Source: Strix aluco | Lineage: Eukaryota; Chordata; Aves; Strigiformes; Strigidae | Length of the DNA stretch: 64,000 nt | Direction: 5' to 3' | Assembly (NCBI RefSeq): GCF_031877795.1 | Contig: NC_133932.1 | Location: forward strand, 90,425,994-90,489,993 | In this document: positions 54,080 to 62,417 of the stretch, one piece after another | Numbering within the stretch: position 1 is the stretch's first letter | How the letters are laid out: the number at the start of each line of letters is the position of its first letter | Made by a program: the position numbers and the translations under genes | Notes under the pieces: model-generated | Seen by the model: only the letters and a program-made list of their open reading frames with translations | Told to the model about the DNA's origin: nothing | Databases searched by the model: none

Positions 54080-54500
54080 TGCTTCAGCACGTCTGAGCGC
54101 CGGGGCCGCGGCGGCTTCGTGGCGATCCGGACCTCACTGGAAACAATGTCAGTGATTTTTTTTGTTTTTCTTCCCCCCGGCCGGCTTAGAGCTGGCTCCA
54201 GATTTTGGGGAGAGAAGTGTTCGAGCTGACCCCAGCTGCCGGCAGGACGGCGGCGCGGAGTCCTCATGCCCTGCCCGGAGGGATGCGCCTGCCGCCGCCA
54301 CCTCCTGCCCGGGGCTCGTCCGCACCCGCCTCCACCTCCTCGGCTAGGATTAAGTTAATTAACCGGTCCGGGCACCACCGCCGGCCCGCCCGACCCCAGC
54401 TACGAAAAAAAGGCCGGGGAAGGCTGGGGTTGCCCTTCCCCGCCGGCGCTGCCCTTCCCCGGGCTCCCCCGCCCCGCGCAAACCCTCGTCGCCGGGTTTG
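54080..54500. promoter_or_regulatory. CpG island, far upstream of POU4F1
   Basis: CpG-dense sequence (for example around 54,100-54,130 and 54,230-54,480) directly before an AT-rich enhancer-like block. Clusters of CpG islands around a gene are typical of developmental transcription factors under Polycomb control. It may also be a promoter for an unannotated transcript, but no exon can be defined. Confidence 0.55.
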
Positions 54501-54539
54501 GTTTGTTGTTTTGGTTTGGGTTTTTTTTTTTTTCCCCCT

Positions 54540-54810
54540 TCACTGTTAACAAAACCTGGTGATTAAGACGCGAAACTAACAAAGAGTTTTTCTTCCACCT
54601 TAACCTTGCACACAATCCTTTAACAAATTAATTAATCCTAATGAATTAACACTTCATTTATTTAAACGCGCTACAGTTCATGAATTAAATTTTCATGCAG
54701 TGATTAAAGGCTGTTAAAATATGCATGATTTCGTTAAAATTTTATAATAAATCAGGGCAATGTGTTACATGACAAGGCAACTACTTCCCAGCCCCTCGGA
54801 AGGTGCTTTG
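54540..54810. promoter_or_regulatory. Candidate enhancer dense in POU/homeodomain sites, about 5.6 kb upstream of POU4F1
   Basis: This sharply bounded AT-rich block is embedded between two CpG islands. It has many POU/homeodomain-type words: AAATTAATTAATCCTAATGA (54,624 onward), GAATTAAATTTTCATGCAG, AAATATGCATGATTTCG and TTATAATAAATCA. ATGCAT and CAT(n)TAAT-like arrangements are the sort POU-IV factors bind. Autoregulation of POU4F1 through upstream enhancers is documented in mouse. Whether this is the orthologous element cannot be told without alignment. Confidence 0.45.
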
Positions 54811-55250
54811 ATTGGCGCGGGGGGGCGGGGGGGAGCCGAGCGCTGAGCTCCCGGTTTTGGCAGCCGAGGACACCCGGAGCGCGGGGAGCCTGGGCTGCCG
54901 GCCGGCCCCTGCCTCCTCCGGGCCCCTCTCCGGGTCTTTCCGAGGGGAGGAAGGCAGCGGTTTTCGTCTGCCCCATCGCAACGCGGCGTCCTGGGAGCGG
55001 GAGCGATCGTGGGCGCGGGTGAAAGCCAGTAACGGGTTTGCCCACGGAGCCGGTGCGGAAAGCGAGCGTGGTCTGGGGGGTGTTTTGCTGGAGGGGCTTC
55101 TCGGTGTGCTTTTTAATTCCTCCGCATCACTTGAAAGAAAGAGCGAGCGACTTGACTGGCAACAGGACCTGCAGTGTTTTCCACCGGACCTCTGCCCGGC
55201 TCCGCCGCTCTCCTTGCTTCCCCGAAAGGGGACGTCGTGAACTACCTTGG
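54805..55250. promoter_or_regulatory. CpG island with CCAAT and GC boxes
   Basis: GCTTTGATTGGCGCGGGG (near 54,804) combines an inverted CCAAT box with an E2F-like GGCGCG. It is followed by GGGGGCGGGGGGG, an Sp1-type box, and about 400 bp of CpG-rich sequence. This is promoter-like and may start a non-coding transcript or an alternative POU4F1 transcript. No coding exon is recognisable. Confidence 0.45.
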
Positions 55251-55254
55251 GACT

Positions 55255-56130
55255 TAAATCACCATCAAGCGTTTCAATTTTTAATATGACAACATTCTAT
55301 ACTTTGGCTGCAAAAGCAATTATTGCGGCTTGTACATCAGTAATTAGCAGGTCTTTGCTGATGTAAGGAAAGTCCTCATTAGGACATGGAAATACTTTTT
55401 GTGCATTCACCCAAAGGGTTAGTTGGGGTTTTGGTTATTTTTTTTCTTCTGAAGGTTGATTTTTATCATCTAAAGGGAAAATAGCTTTTACACTAAATGG
55501 GATATTGACTTTCTGTGAACTTCACCAAATAACACATGTCTTGTAGGGTTTCTCTCGATGCTCTCACTGACATTCAGGGTAGGACAGATACCGCGACTAC
55601 AGAATGTAAAGCTAACGTTTGGTGAAATAAAAATATCCAGAAGGTTTGGAGTGAGCGATTCTACAAGATCCACATTCACTTTTTTAGAAAAAGTCGGGGT
55701 ATATAGCAAACTATAATCAGACGTTTCTACTTAATATCCCAAGCTTTAGTATATTCATCTTTGGGGAATCCTAAAAAGAGAAATCAAATACAATGGGTTA
55801 CAGTAATTAATTTATAAATCGTTTCACTGTGGGAATAAGGGGTTACTTTATTACTTTCTCGAGATAAGCAGTTCAGTCAAAGAAATCTGCCTATTTCTTG
55901 CATTTGAAGCTGGAGAAAACTACGGGAGACAAGTAAATGCGTTATATATATATATATGCCTCCCTCGCTTTATTGAGTACCTTGGGCCATAAAAGTAGGG
56001 CTACAGCATGGTCGTATCGCAAATGAACCCGACCCTCAAAGCCTGCGAGTTTATTGCCATCAGTATTCATGAGGCTGGACGTACCCACGAGGAATAGAAA
56101 TAACAGCGAACATTAAGATAAAATCTATTA
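55255..56130. promoter_or_regulatory. Candidate conserved non-coding element upstream of POU4F1
   Basis: An AT-rich island lies between CpG islands, with words such as GCAATTATTGCGGC (55,317), CAGTAATTAGCAGG, TACAGTAATTAATTTATAAA (55,800) and GTTTATTGCCATCAGTATTC (56,049). A short (TA)n tract lies near 55,940. It contains no coding frame of note. The composition contrast and position argue for a regulatory element. Conservation is untested. Confidence 0.38.
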
Positions 56131-56149
56131 CCAGGCCCGTGCGATGCTG

Positions 56150-57700
56150 AGCCTGGCTCAAGCCGTGTTCCCGGGGAGCCGGCTGTGCTGACGGGGAGGG
56201 GGGGCGCTGCTGGGACCGCCGGGGGCTGGTGACAAGGGGGGCTGGTCCCCCGCGAGCCCTGGGGACCTCCCCGGGCAGCAGCCCCTGCGCTCGCCGGGGC
56301 AGGGGGGGGGCTGCGGCGCGGAGACCGGCTGCAGCAGCGCAGCGGGCGTTAACGGTCGGGGCGGCATCAGGAGCGGCTGTAATTTCAAGCGTTGCTTTAA
56401 AGTTAGCGCTTCCCCTCTTCCAACAACAACAACAACAAAAAAGCGTCCCAAGGACTGCGAAGGGAAGTTTTTCTTCTCGGGCTTCATAACTGACAAATCA
56501 AACGGAGCCTGAAAAAATCCTCTCCCCCCCCTACCCTCTCTTTCTCGCACCTCTGAAGATCAGACGGGGAAAAGCTGGCTGCGACTCCCTAGCGCAGCTT
56601 CTGCCCCCGCAGGCAGCCAGGAGGGACGGGGCGGGAGGCGGCAGCCGCCGCCCCGGGAGCCGCCAGCAGCCCGCCGCCGCCCCGGGAGCCGGAGGCTGTT
56701 GCCCTCCCCCCACCCCACGCAGTTCTCCCCGGCCCTCGGGCTGCCGCCGTGATCGCGCCCCGGGCGGGTTTCGTGAAGGAGCTAGGAGCGGGTGTGTGTG
56801 TGGGGGGGGGGGGGGGGGGGGGGGGGGGTGTCTCTCCAGCCGGGCCGGACTGCTTCCCACCCCCTGTTTGCCAAAACGAGGAGAATCCATCAGGATGCAC
56901 ATGGCAAGCTGCCAAGTGCACACCGGGCTCAACGTGCCCAGTGCTCCCCACCCCTGCCCCCAGGAGACACCGGGGAGGTGGGACAGAAGACCCTGAGAAC
57001 ATCTGGAGGTCTTCTTCTCCCCAGCCTACGGCTGGCGCTGGGGGCGCAGGTGGGAGGGTGCCTCAATTTTCTGCTTTTCTGGCCGAAAAAATAACCACGT
57101 GCGCAGAACGGGTCGTTTTAAAAGTACTGGAGGGGGGTTGATGTTCCTCCGGCCAAAGGAGAAGGTCTCTCCCACCGGCGCGCGGCCGCCCCGCTGCCCG
57201 TGCTGCTGCGGCAGGCAGGGCTGCCCGCACTCCGGCCCTGCCAGCCCAGGGGTGAGGGACCCCGGCCGCAGGGGCAGAGCAAGGCCGGTGGCATGGGGGA
57301 GGAAGGCTGGTCACCGCTTCGCCTGGAAATACACACACACACACACACAACCCACCCGGGCGCCTTTGTGGCCGCTTGAGCAATTTCCCCTCGCTCTCAG
57401 CTTTTCCCTCAGGGAAACCTGATGAACTTGGCCTGGCAGCGTCCTGGCGAGCGAGGGCCGCGCAGAGACGCGCAGAGAAGCGGCCACGCATCGCGGGCGG
57501 AGCAGCATCCCACGGCTTCCTCCACCGGGAGAGGAAGGGAGCCCGGCTGCCGGCCTCCGTCCCCCGCTGGGGTCGGGCAAGGAGCCCCGCGGTGCCTCTC
57601 CCTAAAGGCAGGCTGCTCGGGCCTTTCTCTGGATCTGGTCCCTTCTCAGCAACTTGGAGAAAAGCGGTGGTGTTCCCTACTTTCCTGCTCCTCTCCATCC
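56150..57700. promoter_or_regulatory. CpG island cluster upstream of POU4F1
   Basis: GC-rich sequence with abundant CpG. It includes a 27-base G run and a (CA)n tract (57,331-57,349). Overlapping open frames up to 227 codons on both strands follow from the GC content, and none is recognisable. An E-box CACGTG occurs at about 57,094. No exon can be defined. Confidence 0.5.
56802..56828 (+). repeat. Poly(G) run of 27 bases
   Basis: Uninterrupted G27, preceded by (GT)4. It can fold as an intramolecular G-quadruplex and is a likely site of sequencing or assembly length error. Confidence 0.95.
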
Positions 57701-58550
57701 CTTCCCCAGGAGGCTTTCTGTTTACAAGGCATGATAGCTTAGACATAGCTAGAATAAGTCAGATGGCTTTTTTAAAAAAAAAAAAAAAAAAGAAAAAAAG
57801 AAAAAGAAACCCACAGAAAGTATGATTTGGCTATTCTGATGCAATGATTTCGATATATAAGGAGAGCCCAACCCCGCTTCAGACCAGTGTCTTTCAGTTT
57901 CAAGTTCACCCCCCTCTGAGACGAAGTTGCATTCCTCCACCCCAGGGGACGCGGTAATGGATGGAGACCTGGCTCCCTTTCGCACAAATAATTGGCAGTC
58001 GTCCCCTCCTTCCTCCCGGACTGGATGGGGAGCTGGGGAAGGGCTTATGAAGACAAATGTGGACTTTACCTGGGGTTGTGGTGTGTTCTGCGTGTGTGTG
58101 TGTGCCTGCGTGCCCTTTCGGCTGTGTTTATGCGCATAAATAAGAGGCGTTCAGGAGAGAGCAATTCCGATGCACTCCGGGGCTGTCACATCCCTGATCC
58201 AAACACCCCGCTGCCTCTCCCCGCTGCCTGCCTGCCTGCCTGCCTGCAGCCCTGCTGAAACAAACAAGGCAGCATCTGGTCGGTCACCGAGGGATGGCTC
58301 CAGCGTGCCCCAGGGGACAGGATCCACCGGGGGGGGGCATTCCCTAGGGATTCATACTAATCCCACAGGCACAGTAGCAGATTCACTCTTTCCACAGTTA
58401 TGTCTACAACTTCATAAGCAGCTAAAAGAAGAAGAAAAAAAAATCTGCTCTAAGACGGGACAGTAACCCCGTATCACTCATAAAATCAACCGTGCGTTAT
58501 TAACCCTAGTGTCACTCCTTAACCGTTTCATTCAAATGTGAGAGTGTTCA
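57701..58550. other. POU4F1 upstream region, mixed composition
   Basis: An A-rich tract (about 57,773-57,810) is followed by GATATATAAGGAG (57,850-57,862), a TATA-like word with no defined transcript. A (TGCC)n tract of about six units lies at 58,224-58,249. A unique stretch at about 58,480-58,550 (CGTGCGTTATTAACCCTAG) could be part of an enhancer. No gene is supported. Confidence 0.4.
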
Positions 58551-58585
58551 AAGAATAGAAAGAAGAGAGTAAGACAGAGAGACAT

Positions 58586-58586
<1 letters not shown>

Positions 58587-58664
<78 letters not shown>

Positions 58665-58667
58665 AAA
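58587..58667 (+). repeat. (GAAA)n microsatellite
   Basis: About 20 uninterrupted tetranucleotide copies, 81 bp, all purine on the + strand. Confidence 0.98.
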
Positions 58668-58737
58668 TTTCTCCAGACTATTTTTTTTTCCACGCTGTAT
58701 AAGATGGAATCAACTCGTTTCTTGTACAAAAAGTACC

Positions 58738-59136
58738 TGGGTAGCAAGAGAAAGAGGGAGAAAGGAGAGAAAGAACAGAGAGAGAAAGAAAAAGAAAGCC
58801 AGAAAGGAAGAGAGAAAGAGATAAAGATTTAAAGAGATAAGGTGAGTGAGAAGGAGAGAAAGCAAGAGGGAGAGAGAAAGAGAGGAAGAAAATTAAAGAA
58901 AAAGAGCAAGAAAGGGGGAGAGCAAGAAAAGGAAGGAAGGAAGGAAGGAAGGAAGGAAGGAAGGAAGGAAGGAAGGAAGGAAGGAAGGAAGGAAGGAAGG
59001 AAGGAAGGAAGGAAAAGAAAGGAAGGAAGGAAAGAAAGGAAGGAAAGGAAGGAAGGAAGGAAGGAAGGAAGGAAAGAAAGGAAGGAAAGAAAGGAAGAAA
59101 GGAAGGAAGAAAGGAAGGAAGAAAGAGAAAAGAAAA
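58738..59136 (+). repeat. Polypurine tract with (GGAA)n microsatellite
   Basis: About 400 bp is almost exclusively purine on the + strand. The perfect (GGAA)21 core runs from 58,931 to 59,014 and is followed by interleaved GGAA/GAAA/GAGAA units to 59,136. Minus-strand open frames here read as Phe/Leu/Pro/Ser repeats and are not genes. Such tracts can form triplex (H-DNA) and often act as nucleosome-free spacers. (GGAA)n arrays are also multimeric ETS sites. Confidence 0.96.
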
Positions 59137-59732
59137 ATGTTCTGTTTGTGGTTGCTCTCTGCTGCAGACCATGCCAGTGAAACTTGAGCTTTCCGGGGGC
59201 CATGGGGGCCGCACAGTTCGGTGGCGGCGGCGTTTCCCGAGAGGAGCGCAGCTCCCCCCGGGCGAAGCGGCTGTCACCCGCGGGGCCTGGCAGAGTGATC
59301 TCTGCACCAAAACTACCCGGCGTGGGGCACATGAAATTCTGTGGACACGAGTAGCCCCTCAGTGCTTCGTACACACGCCTGCCCCCGTGGTTCTTCTCCA
59401 GGAGCCGGTGTCTAACTCTCGGAAGTCGCGGGGCGCGGCTGGCAGCCGCCCCTCTCTGCGCTGGGGGTCCTCGGCCGGGCTCGCCTCTCCCCTCGGTGGG
59501 CTGCGCTTCGGCGCCGAGGCCGGCCCGGTTCCTCCCGCCGCCCCGCGGGCAGGGAAGGGGCGCCCAGCCGCACCCCGGCCGGCCCCGCCCCGGGGGCGCC
59601 CACCGCCTCCGCGCCCCGCCGCCCATCCCCGCCCCGTCGGGGCGCCCCGGGCCGCGCTGGCGGCCGTGCAGCGCGCACGTGTGGCAGCCACAGGTCCCGC
59701 AGCCGCCGCCGCCCGGTGCTCGGCGTCGCTCG

Positions 59733-59741
59733 CTATAAGAG
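59733..59741 (+). promoter_or_regulatory. TATA-like box, POU4F1 promoter
   Basis: CTATAAGAG is the only TATA-like word in an otherwise GC-rich region and sits about 560 bp before the start codon. Its use is inferred. Confidence 0.4.
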
Positions 59742-59836
59742 CGGCCCCGCCGCCGCCGCCCCGGCGAGACGGGCGAGGGCTGCGGGAGATGCAACAAGGC
59801 GCGGGGAGGCAGGGACCGGGGGCGGCGGGAGGAAAA

Positions 59837-59918
59837 GGAGGAGGAGGAGGAGGAGGAGGAGGAGGGAAAAGAGGAGGAGGAGGGAAAAGAGGAGGAGGAG
59901 GAGGAGGAAGGGGGGGAG
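59837..59918 (+). repeat. (GGA)n purine repeat
   Basis: Three blocks of GGA triplets are broken by GGGAAAAGA units and end in a G8 run. It lies between the TATA-like box and the ATG, so it is probably transcribed in the 5' UTR, where GGA repeats can form G-quadruplex RNA. Confidence 0.93.
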
Positions 59919-59951
59919 ACAGCTGATGCCTGTCAAAGCTGGGGCCGCCGC

Positions 59952-59965
59952 GCTCTCGCGAGAGC
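59952..59965. promoter_or_regulatory. TCTCGCGAGA promoter palindrome (BANP/ZBTB33-type element)
   Basis: GCTCTCGCGAGAGC is a perfect 14-bp palindrome containing the full TCTCGCGAGA core. This core is a known orphan CpG-island promoter element. BANP has been identified as its activator when unmethylated, and ZBTB33 has also been linked to it. It lies about 340 bp before the POU4F1 start codon. Confidence 0.7.
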
Positions 59966-60299
59966 CCGCCCGGCGGTAGCCACGGGATGCGGGGCTCAGG
60001 TGCGGACAGAGCGCAGCGCAGCGCGCCCGGCGCCGGGCAGCGGCAGGCAGAGGAGTGAGACGGCGGGGGCCGGAGGGAGCCTCGCCGCCCGCTCACCCAC
60101 CCACCCAGCCCAGCCCCGGCCACCGCGGCAGCGGCGGCGGCGGGGGCAGGGTCCGCTGCGGCACCGCCGCCACCGCCACCGGCTCCGCCACCGCCACCCG
60201 CCGCCGTCCGCGGCTTCCCCCGGCGGGAGGAGAGCGCCCGGAGAGCACTTTTCCCCCGACTTTAGGAGTGTTTGTGGATTTACATGCCAAGCCTTCAAG

Positions 60300-60422
60300 A
60301 TGATGTCCATGAACAGCAAGCAGCCGCATTTTGCCATGCATCCCACCCTACCTGAGCACAAATACCCCTCTCTGCACTCCAGCTCGGAAGCAATAAGAAG
60401 AGCATGTCTACCAACTCCACCG
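60300..60422 (+). CDS. POU4F1: POU4F1 coding exon 1 (residues 1-41)
   Basis: It encodes [20 protein letters not shown] onward, including the POU-IV box [20 protein letters not shown]. The donor is CCACCG|GTAAGG, phase 0. Confidence 0.97.
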
Positions 60423-61714
60423 GTAAGGGACAGGCAGCTGCAGCTCTCTTCTTTCCTTTCTTTCTTTCTCTCTCTCTCTTACATACACGCACACACTCTT
60501 TCTTTCTCTCTCTTTTTTCTGTATACTGCATGTATGTGTATGTGCATTAATAAAAAAACCGCTGCGAGGCACATTTTGACAAGCGGCGCTTAATGTTTTT
60601 TTCATGTCGTCCTCTGCAATCATCTGAGTGCCTGTGATCTTTTTTGAAAGCGGTGTTCACACGAGTCTCCGACTTCATCCACTTTCTGTATTAATTTTTA
60701 TGACTCGGCCTCTGAAAAGGAATGCGCTTTATGTGCTCTTGTGTTTGACATAATTCCCCAGCTGAGAGTTACAGATCCATTTCTTCTCCTCCTTTCTCTT
60801 CTTCTTTCGTCCCGGTTTTTTTTTTTTTTTTTTTTTTTTGGTTTGGTTTGGTTTGGTTTTTTTTTTTATTATTTTTTAAATTTATCTGTTCCCTTCACGC
60901 CCTCGTCCTTTCTTTTTCGGACTCCCCCTCTCCGGCTTCCTGCCCTTTCTACTCCTCGCTTCTTCTTTTCCTCTTTTGCTCCCCCTCCTCGTTTTGCCCC
61001 CTATTCTTCTACCCCATCCCCAATTTCCCCTCGCTTCCCCGTGCCGTGTCCTGCTGTACCCCGCTTCCCCGATTCCCTGGACTCTTCCCCCCACCTTGTA
61101 CCCCTTTACACCTCATACTGCTGCCGGCTCTCCCCCGCACGGTCCCCCCAACTTTGCCCACCTCTCTCCCCCCCCCCGCGGCTCCCCTCCCTCGACCGTC
61201 CCCCCTACCCTCCCCACGGCGCTCCCGCAACCCCACGTTCCCCCCCACCCCCCACCGTCCCCTTCCCTCTCCGCGCTTTGCCCCCTCTCTGCCCCGCTCC
61301 CCGGCGCCCCCCTGCCCTGCCCTGCCCTCCTCTCCCCGCACCCCGCTCTGTTTTGTGTCCCCTGCAGCTGCAGAGCAATATCTTCGCCAGCCTCGATGAG
61401 ACCCTGCTGGCGCGGGCCGAGGCTCTGGCCGCCGTCGACATCGCCGTCTCGCAGGGCAAGAGCCACCCGTTCAAGCCGGACGCCACTTACCACACCATGA
61501 ACAGCGTGCCCTGCACCTCCACCTCCACCGTGCCCCTGGCGCACCACCACCACCACCACCACCACCACCACCAGGCGCTGGAGCCCGGTGACCTCCTCGA
61601 CCACATCACCTCCCCCTCCCTGGCGCTCATGCCCGGCGGAGGCGGCGGCGGAGGCGGCGGCGGCGGCGGCCACGACGGGGCGGGCGGCGGCGGCGGCGGG
61701 GCCGGCGGCGGCGG

Positions 61715-61748
<34 letters not shown>

Positions 61749-62417
61749 CTCATCTCCACCTCGGCCCACCCGCACTCGCACATGCATGGCCTGGGCCACC
61801 TCTCGCACCCGGCCGCCATGAACATGCCGTCGGGGCTGCCGCACCCGGGGCTGGTGGCCGCGCACCACGGGGCCGCGGGGCAGGTGGCCTCGGCGGCGGC
61901 GGTGGTGGGGGCGGCCGGCTTGGCCTCCATCTGCGACTCGGACACGGACCCGCGGGAGCTGGAGGCCTTCGCCGAGCGCTTCAAGCAGCGCCGCATCAAG
62001 CTGGGGGTGACCCAGGCCGACGTGGGCTCGGCGCTGGCCAACCTGAAGATCCCGGGGGTGGGCTCCCTCAGCCAGAGCACCATCTGCCGCTTCGAGTCCC
62101 TCACCCTCTCCCACAACAACATGATCGCCCTCAAACCCATCCTGCAGGCCTGGCTGGAGGAGGCCGAGGGCGCCCAGCGGGAAAAAATGAACAAGCCCGA
62201 GCTCTTCAACGGGGGCGAGAAGAAGCGCAAGCGGACTTCCATCGCCGCCCCGGAGAAGCGCTCCCTGGAGGCTTACTTCGCCGTCCAGCCCCGGCCCTCC
62301 TCCGAGAAGATCGCCGCCATCGCCGAGAAATTGGACCTCAAAAAGAACGTGGTGCGGGTTTGGTTTTGCAACCAGAGACAGAAGCAGAAACGGATGAAAT
62401 TTTCCGCCACCTACTAG
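60300..62417 (+). CDS. POU4F1: POU4F1 / BRN3A, POU class 4 homeobox 1 (two exons, 390 aa)
   Basis: The coding exons are 60300-60422 (41 codons) and 61368-62417 (349 codons plus TAG). POU4F1 is a nuclear transcription factor that specifies sensory, retinal ganglion and habenular neurons and binds AT-rich POU-IV sites. Visible parts are the POU-IV box (about residues 20-40), a His10 tract (100-109), a Gly-rich region (131-168; runs of 12, 6, 4 and 10 Gly), a POU-specific domain (about 235-311), the basic linker/NLS KKRKR (326-330) and a homeodomain (about 326-385) with WFCNQRQK in helix 3. The C-terminus KFSATY is family-typical. The human protein is about 420 aa. The difference lies mainly in alanine and glycine runs absent here. 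The ATGATG start has A at -3. M85 (61,497) is the expected start of the known short isoform, which lacks the first 84 residues. Confidence 0.98.
60423..61367 (+). other. POU4F1 intron 1 (945 bp), strongly pyrimidine-rich
   Basis: It contains CT- and CA-rich tracts (60,450-60,520), a T24 run (60,816-60,839) followed by GGTTT repeats, and about 450 bp of C/T-rich DNA up to the acceptor CCCCTGCAG. If the intron is retained, the exon 1 frame ends at a stop at 60,591-60,593. From 60,741 the same frame is then open through to exon 2, which is expected of pyrimidine-rich sequence. The second promoter described for the mammalian short isoform would lie here, but I cannot identify one from motifs. Confidence 0.85.
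61368..62417 (+). CDS. POU4F1: POU4F1 coding exon 2 (residues 42-390, stop TAG)
   Basis: It begins [20 protein letters not shown] and includes the His and Gly tracts and the entire POU-specific plus homeodomain region. The coding sequence is extremely GC-rich at third positions. The acceptor is a tandem CTGCAG|CTGCAG. The first AG gives the family sequence PP-LQSN. Minus-strand frames up to 476 codons across this exon are GC artefacts. Confidence 0.97.

Larger units (their letters stand above)
59170..60299 (+). promoter_or_regulatory. POU4F1 promoter CpG island and 5' UTR
   Basis: Very GC- and CpG-rich sequence runs up to the start codon. It contains an E-box CACGTG (59,676-59,681), a TATA-like CTATAAGAG (59,733-59,741), a (GGA)n purine tract (59,837-59,918), the palindrome TCTCGCGAGA (59,954-59,963) and a CCACCG-rich stretch (60,160-60,210). 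Initiation about 30 bp after the TATA-like box would give a 5' UTR of roughly 530 nt. A start within the island downstream of it is also possible. The frame of the POU4F1 ATG is open upstream to at least 60,000, but no conserved N-terminal extension is known. Confidence 0.75.

Noticed and set aside
54083-54102. REST/NRSF-like site (TTCAGCACGTCTGAGCGCC)
   Set aside because: The left half matches the NRSE, but the right half is imperfect and the half-site spacing is two bases short, so binding is doubtful.
58532-59797. Minus-strand frames of 210 and 322 codons rich in FLPS repeats
   Set aside because: They are translations of the (GAAA)n and (GGAA)n microsatellites, and their non-repeat parts match no protein family.
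59171-59926. 251-codon plus-strand frame in the POU4F1 promoter island
   Set aside because: Low-complexity Arg/Pro/Ala/Gly reading of CpG-rich DNA ending in the (GGA)n tract. No conserved protein is known here.
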